64,000 nucleotides of DNA, taken from assembly GCA_964023205.1 (NCBI GenBank), contig OZ026836.1:5570993-5634992 (forward strand), written 5' to 3'. The position numbers and the translations under genes are program-made. Numbering within the stretch: position 1 is the first letter of the stretch; each line of letters begins with the position of its first letter. The notes under the pieces are model-generated. The model had not been told where the DNA came from. It saw only the letters and a list, made by a program, of their open reading frames with translations, and searched no databases. Positions 34,001 through 47,629 of the stretch are shown here, in pieces. The stretch comes from Lutraria lutraria (lineage: Eukaryota; Mollusca; Bivalvia; Venerida; Mactridae).

Positions 34001-36310
34001 CATGTTGTCAAAGCTGAATAATTACACGGTCGCTGAATGCGTTAATATTTAGCTTCGTACCATATTCGATAATTTATTTTATTTTACGGCAAGGTAATTT
34101 TCCGTTCTATTTAAAGTTATTACATACATGTATGTACATTCAAAGACTGGTTCAACAACATTATCGTATAACTTTCGTAAGTAAATAAAGATAAATGCAT
34201 GCATCGACCGTGGAATTATGCAGCATAATCGCACTATACTTAAATACGATGTATATCAACGTTACACATATGTGTTCATGTTAAGAAATCAAAAATCCTA
34301 TCACCACGTATCAGTTTCGATTGTCATTGAAAACCAGTTAAAATCATTAAAACTTAAAACATGTCCAGCATTTCTTGATAGTTGAGAGATAAAGGAATGT
34401 CTCTCATATTATGTCACTTTTCGGTATGTGCATAACGCATTCTTTATGATTACTAGTAATTTGTGACATTTGCTTACGCTTTCTTCGCGTCTCTATTTTA
34501 CGTATTGTTGTTTTTTTTAGAGTAAAATAATCATTTTTATACAAAATAACTTGAACGTTATAATGAAGTCGCGATATAATTACAAAAAAAACGAACTGTT
34601 TCAAGTATGATCATGGAATTATGTTTCATAGTTTTAAGAAATAAAGCGTAAATATGACTCATAAAAAATACGAAAACTGACAATAAACGTATGTTCAGAA
34701 AAGGTAAAATTTTATCGCATTCGTGTTATGTGTTTAATTACATTCACATTTACACGAATATTTACGTTACTAATTGTATAGAGCTAACGTAATAAAAAAG
34801 CATATCCGTATTGCTAAGACATTTGCGTAAAGTTAAGTTCTTTTGCAATTGGTGTTTAATTTTATGTACAACATTTATCAGCATTAACTCTCAAATGAAA
34901 GAGCATGCGACGACGACATTACATTCATACGTGCAAGTCAATATGATAAACTATTTGACAAATTTATGTCAATTTAATATTTTATTTTAATTTCGAATGT
35001 TCTTGTTATGTTTTCAATACACATGGTCGGGATTCAGTAATCAAGTCGCTTTTTATGATTTATTTTTCCTGAGTAAGAAGCCAAGATCAAATTCTTTGTT
35101 AGCCTGCAAAACTGTACTTTGAGAGAAAGAAACGATTACAAATTATAATCGTATGATGCCGTTCTGGGAGCAAGTGCAATTGTCTGAAACGTACAATTAC
35201 TGGTAATTATTATATCAGATCCGCCGGTCATGTGAATTGTTGTATATAGTATATAATGTTGACTTGGCGTTTTCATATAATATTCCAATCTACGTGCATT
35301 AAAAAACGTACAAAGGCGGTGCCAAAATACTTTTTGATTGTGATAATTTAGTTATTTTGTAAATCATCCGAACAATAAAATGCCTTTTCTCCGTAACCAA
35401 TATTTGGCGCTAATTCTGTTATCTTTTAACAACATTAAGAATTGCCATTAGTTCATAAGATAAGTCGATTGATTATTTGTTGTTAAGGTTTACCAGTAGA
35501 CTCAGGAAACCAAAGACATGTCCAAATTAACGCTTTAGTTTACATGGTACAGTAAGCATCGCTTCAAATGATTACAATACCAATCATGGTCCATCCATCA
35601 TCCAGTATCACAACATGTGTTGTTGCCCATGGATCACAATCATAGGTCTATTCGAGTTCAATACCATTTTGTTGATATGTATACTTTGACAAATTTGCCT
35701 GAAATGCACAGCTGTAGAGGTTGTCATGAGAAACCAACATTATGAAGTTGGGAAGCGTTTTGATTGTATAGGCATGGTTAAATTTAGATACAAACAAACA
35801 GTCAGACAAACAGGCGGATCTACAGACAGACAGACAGTCAAAAACAATATGCATAGAAACATTTAAAACGTCAATTAATCTCTTGTGACAATACTTGAGA
35901 TTACAATCCTACACGTGAGATAACAGTTTGATTCATCATCAAATATTAAGTAAAGTTAGTGTCCCTTTTCCCCTGATACTAATTACGCAATCGGCCTGTT
36001 ACATTACAAATGTGCTAGTATAATGAAAATGGCTTGAAACGCAACTTTTTACGCATTTAGCTAGACTGTGCTCAAAGTACCCATTATCGCATTTTGTGAG
36101 CGCTCTGGGTCCGTCGTCCGTCTTTGTGTATAGTGTTACATGTATCATGAACAAAGGTATCAAATGATATTTCATATGAACTGTCCGTCAAACTTTACAG
36201 GCACAAACCACTCTGTAAGAATCGGTTACTGACCATACTATCTCAGACGTCTGGAGTGAAGGGTTGTAGCCACTTACTATATCCCCAATTTGGTACACAG
36301 TGTATCACTG
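34001..36310. other. No recognisable gene
   Basis: AT-rich. A short (CAGA)n tract lies at about 35,820-35,838. No element or gene could be identified. Confidence 0.4.
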
Positions 36311-36319
36311 GAGACTTCT

Positions 36320-38540
36320 TCATAGGGTTTGCCACCATATATCCAGCGGACCATGGATCTGTAGTAAAGCACTGCGGACACAGTCGTTGAAAACTTTCCC
36401 ACGGATGGAGAAGGATGTATGCCTTGAGGTCAGGATTGGTAGAAGTTTCAAGGAATTACGATATCTGGTAATGATGGCCAGATTGCAGCTTCCACCAGCG
36501 TACATCATGTCGCACAGGTAACAGAAGCTAGCTTCAACAACGGTAGGGTTCCATCGACGTCTGCTTGTGTGACTGGTCTTCCGTCGATAGGACAAGCCAA
36601 GTCGCGACATTTTTGGCACACATATTGTGGACTGACTCTAAGTAGGTCTTTGATTCCACTTTCCACTGTACCTTTTGTGCACCCAGAGTCGGCACTGAGA
36701 GCATTCAATTGATTTCATCATATTCCCACTCCGACAAACTGCGCCGGTGAAATCATTAGTGACACGTAGGAGATCAAGCCCCGAAACAGAGATCATGACT
36801 TCTTTGTTCATGTTCACTCTCAGTCCTCTTACGCTCCATCCTTCTAAGCTTTTAGCTTAGTGATGCATTCCTAAATGTAGACGGCTATCAATGCAAGGTC
36901 ATCAGCGTACAGAAGCTCCCAAGGCACACCATTGCAAAACTCAGTGTATGAGTTTCCAGTATGAGGATGAAAAGCAGGGGACTGAAGACAGATCCCTGAT
37001 GTACACCGACTGTGACCTCGAATATCTTGCTGTATTGTCCGTTGACACATACGGGGCTTCTGATATCCATCCCTGTATATGCCCTGGATGACACACACGG
37101 TCCACTCCTTCATCTCCTGTCCCATGGGAATTTTCGGGATACGAATGCTTTCTCAAGGTCAACAAAGGCCAGATACAGAGAGCAGCGATGTACTTCTCCT
37201 GCAACTGGCGTATGATGCAGATGGCATCCGAGGTTACACGCCCAGTTACGAAGCCGAACTACATAGAGTATATGTACACCGTAACATGTATGTAAGTGTC
37301 CAACACGCTCGAGCAACTTCATGGCATGATTAGTGAGCTTGTGACCATGTTAGTTACCTCCGTCTAGAGCGTCACAGCAACTCTTGTAGAGGTTCAGTAT
37401 ATACCGGTAGCTCTCCTCCCAGTCCTTGGAGATCATACCATTGTAGAAGACTGCTTTAGTCAGATCTCACAACAATTCTACACCTCCTTACCATCTGATT
37501 TACACATATCGGTAATTATGCCAGATGGAACTGTCGCTTTGCCGTATTCCATTATGCTAAAAGATTTGTGGATGGAATACAAGGTTTTAATGACAAATGA
37601 CATTACAAGGTTACTGGTGGGAGGTCCCTCCACTGTGGTGGCCTCATGACGTATCTTATCATCATCACTCAATGATAATTCACCAGCATCATTCCTTACA
37701 CACTTCTCGTCAACAGCATCCTGATTGGTCTTTTACATCTGTTTTGCTATCTTGAAGGTGCTTCTATCATTAGTAGAAATATTAGGGAACCTGTTTTCAG
37801 CCTCGTACTTGGCCAGCCAGACAGCATGTTTTGCTAACAGCTTTAGCCTCCTTAGCCTAGTTTGTCTTGCTCGCTTTAGTCAGGGTTGTGAAAGTCTTAT
37901 ATTGCGTCTACTTTATTATGACCATCAGGTTTCACTTTTCCATTGTTCGCTTTCGAGAGACCACAACAAATATTGGAGGCCGCTTCAAGAAGTGGAGACT
38001 TAAGTCTTGTCCACACATCTTCCACGGCACCAACAGGTTAAGTATTAGCCCCAGCAGTTACTTTCCCTTTGAACAAAGTGTGAAACTCCTCATAGACAGC
38101 TATATTCGTCAACTTTCATGTGCGAATGCGTTGGCAGAAATTGCGTTTCTTCGCGAAGTCGCAAACGACAAGAGTGTGTTGTTCTACACACACTTTTACT
38201 TAGAATGACCTTCACGTTATCAACTAATGTGCGGAAACTTTGGTTGCAGGCCGTCACAAACTCATAAACTCACTCTCTATAAACTCTACTCCGAAACCTC
38301 GACGTCAGTGGGCTTATTTAAACCCGCAGCTATCAGCGCCTACGTGTCAATCCAAATCTTCCAGTAAGATAAGAAACTCTAAGGATGGTATCTTGGCGAT
38401 CATACTTTGGAGCTGGTCATAGAAGAACTCTTTCTAAATTTGCAGGGCGTCCAGTATGTGGCGCATACACAGAAAGAATGGTAAAGACACCAATGAGAAG
38501 ACTGATTTGAATGATTCTGTCCGAAATACGTTAGACATCA
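36320..38540 (-). mobile_element. RTE-clade LINE, decayed (endonuclease to RT C-terminus)
   Basis: Reading the minus strand from 38,540: RISDRI and SVYAPHTGRPAN (endonuclease), a damaged middle, LLAKHAVWLAKYEAEN and IAKQM (linker), GKATVPSGI (RT start), YLAFVDLEKAF, VCVNGQYSKIFEVTVGVHQGS and PLLFILILE. Next comes a WELLYADDLALIA catalytic box at about 36,920-36,885. Last are CQKCRDLACPIDGRPV and the C-terminal ASFCYLCDMMYAGG, with LLPILTSRH and CVRSALL. The order and motifs match RTE-type LINEs. At least several frameshifts and stops separate the segments, so it is dead, though YADD itself is intact. Neither end could be placed exactly. Confidence 0.82.
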
Positions 38541-38734
38541 AACAACTAGTTAACCCATTTCTCGGCCTATATCCACAATCAAGCACGCAATTATAATTTA
38601 CTTACATAATTATTTTTGACGAATGTGATCGATACTGATTTTTTAGTGTACTTGCTACGGGCCCTTTTGTATTTTAGTTTATACCTTGTTTGCCACCCCA
38701 CGTCAACTTATATAACGAATATATTCTCGTATGT

Positions 38735-41100
38735 ATAAGTATACTCCACTTTAAAGAATAAGGTCATAAGGAAGTATTGTGATTGATACTTTCCTCATTT
38801 CTCTTTTTATATGTTGATACATTCTCGAGTGTGTGTGTATGCTGTATTGTTTTATGTACACGTATTTCCTGTTGAATTGCCTTGTGTTGCTTGTACGAAC
38901 GCATTCAATTCTTGGAAATTAGAAACTATACTACTAATAGGAAATGAAACTTGTCCTTTCTTTGAGATATATTTTCACATGACGATTATTTCCAGCTTTG
39001 ACTACATGAGCCAATGAACAATATAAAATGATTTTCCCTTCACAGTAATGACCTCATATAAGTACATCAGAACAAACCTTGCTTTGTGTTGGTTTTGATG
39101 ATAATCTGGTGTTTCTTCATTTAGGTTTGACGTCGCATTAACAGCCAAAGTCATTCGATGTCATTCCAGCTTTAAAGGTAGAAAAAGACCTAGAACTGGT
39201 TAGAACCGCACACCTGCCGTAACCTGTAATAGACACGTGGTACCAATAAATATCAATAAGTATCAACAAAGATATGGTTAGGGTCACATATGAAGTATAG
39301 TTCAATTTTCTTATAGTCAAGGTCGAATATTGGACGGTACCATTGTAAAGGTAATCACAATAAATTGATTGCCAAAGTGTCATTCACGTGAACCAGAGTC
39401 ATGGTGTATTAGATAATGTGACATGTACATACATGACATTTTTACAAAATGACGTTGATGTGTGTGGTTCGAACTAAGTCGGTGGCACTTCTTTTTAAAA
39501 TTATTAAATATATATTTTTTATAATTTATTTATTGAAATATGTTTGTTCTTAATGCATGAATGTACGTATTCACGCTGAATAGTGCGGTTTTTAAGGAAA
39601 GAAGATCATGCATTTGTTATCTGTTTTATTGCAAGAAATCTCGAATACAAAAGTGATTAGAAATAATATAAAATTTATACTAAACACATAAATCGATTGT
39701 TACTTATATAATTGCTCCAAAATTCAAATATTAATGCTAATTACCCATGTGGTGTTACTACATTTCGTTAATTTCACGGAGCAATTCAAAGAAGGAAAAA
39801 AACTTGTATTAACCAAGTTTTATTAAAAATGAAAAAAAAAAGTTGAAAATAAAAAATGATGACACATCAGACACAGTCCTCAAATTTCACCAACCTTTTG
39901 ATTTACCAACTGCACCACAGAGAACAATGATATTATGCTTCATAGATTGCTATATAACATATTACAATGGTATTAGTGTTACCTACACATTTACAAATGG
40001 GATCTTCCATGTACACATTGCTGACCTAAAAATTGAACTATACAACAACTATGTGTGTACATGTATCATAGCAAAAGTGTATACTGATAATGATATCTTT
40101 AATTAAAGGAGGTGAACAAATAAAGTAAATGTACAGAACATTCGACTTTAAATGAGGCCTTCTAAAAAAACGTGCGAAATAACATTTAACAAACAAAATA
40201 TATTGTTGATTCCTTCTCCATTATTCTTATTATTTCGCTTTTATCGTGTAAGTGATGACACACACAATGACATGCATGGACTGCGAGGATGCTTGTTTTA
40301 CGTCGAACATTTGGATGTACTCGCGCTTGTTTCTTTCTATCTTTGTTTAAGTAACAAGTATGATCAATACTTGATGATAAATCAATTCATTATCCATATT
40401 CCAAATAACGATAACCTTGAAATGATATGTTTCATTGACTTTAAAAAAGTATTTTTTTAAAACAAACGTAAATTTTGTTCTTGTGAAGTGTACTATATTC
40501 ACTGTGAATGCATTATATGCGCCGTCACCATCAAATTAATTATTACGACCTTATACAATACAACATGAAGCAATTTAATTGCGATGAACTATACTTGTCA
40601 CTAATGATTCATAATTCACAGAGTACAACGTTACTCATGATGAATTCCCGATACGTGTATACATTCTGCATTTAAACGTAATAAACAAGTGACTTAATAA
40701 ACATTATTATTATATGGATATCTAATGCATACTTATATTGCAATGTAGATTACGGACATCGGTAGTGTTACAGCTATTTAAACATATCGACTTCATGTTT
40801 GTATTATTATAATGTTTTTGTTTGACGTAATTTAGGATTGTGATGGATTTGCTGGACATATGATACAAATGTTTTAATGGATGCGAGAATATTTTAAAAC
40901 GGATCATTGTAACCAAACAAAGCGAATAAACGGTAAAAGTAGTAAGTGATATCACTATATTTGATATTTAAGATATTTAACCAACTGAACTTATGATAGT
41001 TATTAAGCCCGAAAATGGCAACACGGACCAAAACACATAGGCTAAACATTTATCATTTAAATATATTATAGTGCCAAGTTTAAATTTCACGATACCAGCT
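38735..41100. repeat. Segmental duplication upstream of TLR copy 3
   Basis: Counterpart of 25,240-27,060, enlarged by an internal block (39,290-40,230). Part of that block is itself repeated at 56,130-57,000. No gene is recognisable inside. Confidence 0.7.
39290..40060. repeat. Block repeated at 56,130-57,000, with tRNA-like sequence
   Basis: Shared landmarks: TTCAATTTTCTTATAGTCAA, CCATTGTAAAGGTAATC, CCAGAGTCATGGTGTATT, and ATGGGATCTTCCATGT near the right end. On the minus strand, about 39,925-39,860 reads like a decayed tRNA (GTGGTGCAGTTGGTAAA...). The better-preserved counterpart at 56,855-56,785 has GTGGCGCAGTTGGTAAAGC. Confidence 0.65.
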
Positions 41101-41508
41101 ATATATAATTTAAAAAAAGGATGCCGGACTCTTTACTTATGTTCGGATTTATATTTTGACCGATGGCATCGCAGTATTTTTCAAATTTGTCGACCGGTTA
41201 ACTTTATTTAACCATATGGTCTGTTGAATAAATGGTTAAACAATCGCGCGATCAGTTCTTACTTCATCATTGATGTGCAAGCGTTAAGGGGAGGGATTAG
41301 AGGTTTGGTCAGTGTTTTCGTATTCAATCTTCTTGCAATGTGTACACCCATATCACGTAAAACGCATTGCTAAGTATTAGCTTGATGACGCAGCCGCTAT
41401 TAATAGAATGATCATCTTGTCCTAATGACATAGAAAGTGAAAGTTCTGAATTATATTAAGAAAAGTTATGACCCGTTTTTCTTGATGTTCATATAAAATA
41501 TAGAATTT

Positions 41509-41705
41509 TACGCCCCTTCATGTGAGCCGGTAAGTTCACCTAACAATCGCTCCTGGGAAGAACCAGCACTAGAATCCCATCCTCCGTAAGAAACTGTCTA
41601 CTTTCGCACATAAAGAGACATAGCTGGGCTCGAACCCACGAACCTCTATCACTGAGAGGTTACATTGACTTGAAGTCAGCATCCTTTACCACTCTAGCAC
41701 GGAAG
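41509..41705 (-). mobile_element. tRNA-derived SINE copy in the left arm
   Basis: On the minus strand it has the head GCTAGAGTGGTAAAGG, then GGGTTCGAGCCCAGC, and the body TTCTTCCCAGGAGCGATTG, ending in AAGGGGCGTAAAATT. Same family as 12,812-13,035. Confidence 0.65.
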
Positions 41706-42224
41706 CGGATGGCTTTCATAACCCGTAAAACAGAAGATGACAAACAAGAGATATAAAATGAATATTACAAGAAAATTACATAAAACGGAAAGGTTTTATG
41801 AAAACGGAAAGGTTTTATGAAAAAAAAAAAACACGACTGTTGTTAAGAATTACTGAAATCAACACTGAATGAGATCAAGCAATAACACAGTTCTTCTACA
41901 GCACACAGGTTCTCACAAATCGTTTTTGCCATGACTGCGTTCAGACATTTGCAAAAACACAGATTATCGTACTTATAAATGTCATTTGAAAAAACACCGA
42001 TTGTATCATGCTTATCTTTGAACCTGATGGAAAAATATCTGATTTGCATAATAAATCTGATTGGCAACTTTCCGATCATTCACAATAATAATGTAGGCGG
42101 GGGTCGTCAAAACTTAAATCCGAACATTAAAAATATAAATGTTTGTTATCGCAAGTTAAACAACTTAACCGCTCGCTCGGCATGCGCCGAGCCAGAGCGG
42201 TTAAGTATAAGTTAATGTTCGGAT

Positions 42225-42380
42225 TCGTGGGTTCGAGCCCAGCTACCGACAATGTCTCTTTATGTGCGAAAGTAGACAGTTGCTTACGGAGGATGGTATT
42301 CTAGTGCTGGTTCTTCCCAGGAGCGATGGTTAGGTGAACTTACCGGCTCACATGACTCTGACTGTTAAAAAGGGGCAACA
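42225..42380 (+). mobile_element. tRNA-derived SINE copy in the right arm (partial head)
   Basis: Begins at the box B region (CGTGGGTTCGAGCCCAGC), directly fused to an internal terminus of the foldback element. It continues with TTCTTCCCAGGAGCGATGG and ends near AAAAAGGGGC. The 5' half of the tRNA-like head is missing. Confidence 0.6.
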
Positions 42381-42569
42381 TACACTTTCTATGTCATTAG
42401 AACAAGAAGATCATTCTATAAATAGCGGCTACGTCATCAAGCTTACACTTCCGTATTACGTGAAATGGGTATACACGTTCAACAAACCATATGGTTAAAT
42501 AAAGTTAACCGGTCGACAAATTTGAAAAATACTGCGATGCCATTGGTCAAAATATAAATCCGAACATTA

Positions 42570-43319
42570 AGTTTGTTTAACCAGCGAAAACAAACATTAA
42601 CATATACCTCACTTTAATTTCCTATCAAAGCAATAACGTAGTTGTGTAAAATAATAATAGATCCTTTTTTAAAACATTTTTTCAAATGAACCCCAACCGG
42701 TTTCACTAAAATCATCAGGGCTATGACTAACATATTTACGACGTCAAATTGACATCATTGTTTATTTGAAGTTATGATGCTATTTTTGGTTAGTTGACTC
42801 TTGTTTAGGTCTGGTTTAAACATCTTGGTGAAGTATTCCTCTTTTATCCGTCGTTTTACTTCGGTCGTCATCTTGTGGTTTATAGAATGGTAATATTTTG
42901 GGTACGTGTATATTGTTGTGCATCGGCCTAGATGTGTTGAAAGTGGAATTTGCCGTAATTCTAGATGGTTTATATATATATATTTGTTTAATTAATTCTA
43001 TAAGTAAGTGTTTTACGTTTATATTAGCATATACAGTAGGCACTTATGTCCTTTAAGTACACTTCGAACAAAACACTACATACATATATACATAAACATT
43101 TAGTAGAAATAGCATGTTATAAATCATGATATGTACAACATATGTAAATAAATATTTTCTGCTCAGTGTCAGATACAAAATCAATAAATCAATAAAGCTC
43201 CACACTCACACGCGTGCACACACTCATGACACGCTTTAACATTAACAAGCAAGCATAATGATAGATACTGCGAAACTAATCTTTTTTGTGTGTAATGCGC
43301 CAAGTGTAGGCTGCAACAT
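42570..43319. other. No recognisable gene
   Basis: AT-rich with a short (TA)n run at about 42,972-42,983 and a (CA)-rich patch at 43,202-43,225. Confidence 0.4.
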
Positions 43320-46300
43320 TTGTGCTCTCTTATTTTTGGATTAAAATCAACAGACTTACTGCAGTGATTGCTGTGGAATTTGCTGTGAATGTTTATGGAA
43401 GTATTCTTTTTTTGTATACATGTACTTTTTGGGTTAAAATTGTTTGTAGATTTTGTGAAATTATGAGTTTTTATGTAAAAAATTTCTTTTTAGTACAATA
43501 TTTACCTGAAAATATTAATGTGTATTTGCCTCAGGCAAAAATGGTCCACTGTATACCAGGGATTATACAATACAATAGGGGTAGCCTCTATGGGATTGGG
43601 AAATTATCACCTATAAAACCTGATCCCCATATTAAAACAGTTAGAAATACTGAAGTTTATGGGTACAAGAGGGGGTCGGTATAAACGCACATGGGACCTG
43701 AACGATGGTGTAAATTTACAAAACATTCAAACACTTCCCCAAGAAATATCTACTATAGTGCCAAATTTATCTCCTAGAACCAATCCTAAAAATGAAAATA
43801 ATTCCCAACATCATGATCCGAAGAGGATCAAATGTGAATCGTTCACTGTTTGCAAAGGCGAAACTTATATAAAAGTGTGTTGTATAAATCCAAGGTCAGT
43901 CAAAAACAAAAGTCTTGCCCTTTCAGATTACATATCATCTAATGACTATGATATTGTTGCTGTGACTGAAACATGGCTCGGGGGACCATCCGACAAATCT
44001 TGCATTGCTGAACTTGTTCCCGGTGGTTACAAAATCAAGCATGTCCCTCGCTATGGACGTGGAGGAGGAGTTGCAGTTGTATATAAAACTGCTCTAGATA
44101 TACAGCTTCTTACTTCCACTAATGATAATTTTTTCACCACTTTTAAACACATGGAATGCATTATAGCCATCAGGAACTATTCTCTGCTTCTGGTTGTTGT
44201 GTATAGACCATCACCAACCACTAAAAACGGTCTAAAAACTAGTTCTTTTCTGGAAAATGAGTGACCGTCGTTTCTGGCCAATCTTGTAATAACAACATCC
44301 ACCTTGACAATCTTTTGAACTCAGACTCTGTAAAGTTCACTAGTATACTTGAATCTTGCGACATGCGGCAGCACGTTACTGTGGCAATTCACGTGACTGG
44401 CTACACACTGGATGTGGTAATTGCAAGAGACACCGACATGTCTGTCTCACATGTAGAAATATCCGAACAGTGGAAAGTTGTCACGTGATCATTTTGCGGT
44501 AGTGTTTAATTCATGCGCTGCTAAACCTGCACCTATTAGAAAAACTGTGAATTTAAGAAAGTTAAAATCGATTGACATCAATAAATTTAAAAAAGACATT
44601 GAATCCTCAGATATTTAGAAAAGTGGACTGCACGCATCAGACGTGGGTGAACTTGTTGAGGTGTACACCCATGGACTTTCATCACTAATTGACAAGCATG
44701 CTCCCCTCAAATCCAAAACCATAGCTTTAAGACCCTCCTTTCCTTGGTACACTGAAGATCTACATGACGCCAAACATCTGAGACGAAAATTGGAGCGAAA
44801 ATGGCGAATGACTAAATTGACAATAGATCATGAAATATATGGGAATCAATGTTCGACAGTCAACAAATTGTTAAACAATCCAAAGTAAGCTATTACAGGG
44901 AGAAGGTAGAGTCCTGTGGTCGTATCCAGAAGGTTATTCAAGATAACTAAACATCTGGTGGGTGAAGAAAAGGAAGTTGTGCTACCATCTGGTAAACCTG
45001 CTAAGATGCTTGCACAGGATTTCAGTGACTTCTTCATCAACAAAATTGAAGGAATACGTACTGAAATAGCCTCCAGTACTCAGTCTAACCAACATGGCGA
45101 CTGTGCTGAATTCGAAGCACCCTTCAGAGAAGAGCAACTATCAGAATTTTCTCCAACATCTGAGGATGCAATCCGGAAACTAATAAATAGATCACCAAGT
45201 AAATCATGTGAACTTGATCCAATACCAACATGGCTGTTGAAGGATTGCTTAAATGAACTATTACCAATATTAACAAGAATATTCAATGCATCACTCAAAA
45301 GTGCTTATGTACCCACAGCTTTTAAAAGCTTCAGAATAAGACCACTAATAAAGAAGCCATGCCTTGATCAAAATGTGCTGAAAAATTACAGACCTGTGTC
45401 AAACTTACCTTTCATTTCCAAAGTTCTTGAGAAGGTAGTCGATGCTCAACTAGAATAGCATTTAACACTGCATAATCTCCACGAAGAAAGTCAGTCAGCA
45501 TACAGAAAATTCCACTCTACTGAAACTGCTCTACTTTGCAAAATGACATCATTTGTTCTCTAGATCAGAATAAAGCTACGGTCCTGGTAATGCTTGATTT
45601 ATCAGCAGCATTTGACACCATTGATCAGATCACTCTCCTACGCAGACTTGAAAATCATTTCGGTATAACGGGCAAGCCATTAGAGTGGATGAAATGCTAT
45701 CTGTGTGACCGCTACCAGACTGTGTGTATAGATGGTGAACTTTCAAAACCAGTACTGATGAACTATAGTGTACCACAGAGTTCTGTGCTTGGTCCGAAGA
45801 ACAACATCATGTACACAAAACCAGTGGGTGCAATCTGCAGAAACCACCAATTGCAACATCATTTCTACGCTGATGACTCACAATTGTATATAGCATTCAA
45901 ACCAAAAGATTGCGTCTCGCGTGATGAAACACTGCAACGAATTGAAGCTTGTCTGAAGGATATCTTGCACTGGATGAAAGCAAATTTGCTGAAATTAAAT
46001 GCCGACAAAATCCCTTATCAATTCGTTAGTAACATCAAGACTGGATTACTGCAATTCGTTACTGTGCGTTTCCCCAAAAATCATTTTAAACAAACTTCAA
46101 AATATTCAAAATACAGCCGCCCGCCTCATCACACGGACATCACGTTACAATCACATCACCCCTATGCTGAAGGATCTTCTAGCTACCGGTACAAAACAGA
46201 GTGGAGTACAAGGTGTTGACTCATGTTTTCAAAGCACTAAATGGAAAGTCCCCTGGCTACATCAGAAGTATGTTTGAAGTATATAGTCCACAAAGACAGC

Positions 46301-46972
46301 TTAGGGCTCAATATGACTCTGTTCTTCTAGTTGTGCCGATGATGAGGACTGTCACGTTCGGTGATCGATGTTTCACGGCTGCGGCACCTAAGCTCTTGAA
46401 TGCACTGCCAACAGCACTCTAAAGAAAAAACACTACCGTCATTCAAGAAAGCGCTGAAAACGCACTATTTTAAAAAAGCTTACACAGGCTATTAAGGTTT
46501 TACTTCTTAAAGATAGTATTTCATTTCTTTGAAGTATAGGGGTTTCTTTAAAGGTAGTATCTTTATACCTTTGGAGACGGTTTCTCGTAGCAGTGGTATC
46601 TTAACGTTGTTCTTGAAACACTAATTTAAATGTACCTTTAGTAAACATTCAGTGAGGTTGCGTAGTGAACAGTGAACACCGGCTGGTGGAGTAATGCGCG
46701 TGTGGACTGGCCAAACAGCTTACGAAGCCAAACGGACTTGAAATATTTTAGAATTAATGTGTACCTTTCTTGTTTGCATAAATTAATGGTGGATTTGTTG
46801 ACTTATAAATTTGTCCATAGTTGTATATATTTTACCCATATCATTTTTGACTAACATGTTTGTATTCATTACATATTGTTTTAACCATGTCTTAGTCGTG
46901 ACAGCACTTTTGAACGTGTAATTACATGAATAAATGGCTATATAAATATGGTATAATAATAATAATATTTTT
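43320..46972 (+). mobile_element. CR1/L2-like LINE, nearly full-length but frameshifted
   Basis: The 5' boundary is uncertain; protein-like sequence begins near 43,530. The APE endonuclease spans about 43,870-44,490 (CCINPRSVKNKS, TETWLGG, GGGVAVVYK, VVVYRP), with a break near 44,250 and another near 44,480. A linker (PWYTEDLHDAKHLRRKLER) leads to the RT at about 45,000-46,200: DPIPTWLLKDC, PLIKKP, NYRPVSNLPFISKVLEKV, VMLDLSAAFDTID, then after a small deletion HFYADDSQLY with intact catalytic YADD. The C-terminal domain follows in further frames (SRLDYCNSLL, LQNIQNTAARLI). The 3' end is (TAA)n at about 46,955-46,970. At least six frame breaks make it inactive, but the reading frames between breaks are long, so it is relatively young. 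Confidence 0.85.
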
Positions 46973-47629
46973 TTCATTCATTTAAAGATATTACTATGGG
47001 TTTATGTCATCTACCAGTTTTGTTTCTAATGTGTGAGCTGACATTCTAAAACGTGACAATGAAATACGAAACGTTTCTTCGTTTATACACATAAACTATG
47101 GTTGCAGCCCAAAATTAGCAAATAAAGAATATCATCCAATTTTGTATAAAAATATCAGTAGTTCTTTGTTTTACTAAGTTTAAATTGATAAAAATATTAA
47201 TATTTCCAACACCTTGATTTGACCAAGTTTCATATAAACATAGTTAGAGACTGTAATAAAGATTTAAATATTCAATGCCCATGAATTATGGCTTTGCTTA
47301 TCTATATCGGTATACAATAAAGAATACATTTTGTTTGCCAGACTGAATAATTTTCAATCAGTATCAGTAATATCAGTTTATATATTGACTAGGATGACTA
47401 CTAGTACTTCTCACAATTCATTGATTCTCCCATATATTTTTATCTCAACTATTACATGTTATTGCGGAGAATATATTTTTTTAGTGACATGTCATAATTC
47501 TTTTGAAATAATATTTTTTCATATTATTGAATACTATTTTATTTCCTTCCGTCATATAATTGCATACCTTGCAGCGATTTCGACTGTACTTTGTTGATGT
47601 GTTGTGTCAATCCTTGCCCTGATTAGTAT
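46973..47629. other. No recognisable gene
   Basis: AT-rich. One 88-codon plus-strand frame (47,331-47,597) is hydrophobic through T-richness only. Confidence 0.4.

Larger units (their letters stand above)
41140..42566. mobile_element. Composite foldback element with TTA target duplication and SINE-bearing arms
   Basis: The outer ends are inverted repeats beginning TGTTCGGATTTATATTTTGA (41,140) and ending with its complement at 42,566. TTA lies directly outside both (41,137-41,139 and 42,567-42,569), a target duplication like that of PIF/Harbinger elements. Each arm is several hundred bp and includes a block with GACATAGAAAGT and a tRNA-derived SINE-like unit (41,509-41,705 and, inverted, 42,225-42,375). 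Secondary copies of the termini occur inside, at 42,113-42,126 and 42,216-42,224. Between them, 42,163-42,205 is a GC-rich hairpin (arms ACTTAACCGCTCGCTCGGC-like). No transposase is present. Whether it is one palindromic element or two tandem, oppositely oriented ones is open. Confidence 0.7.
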
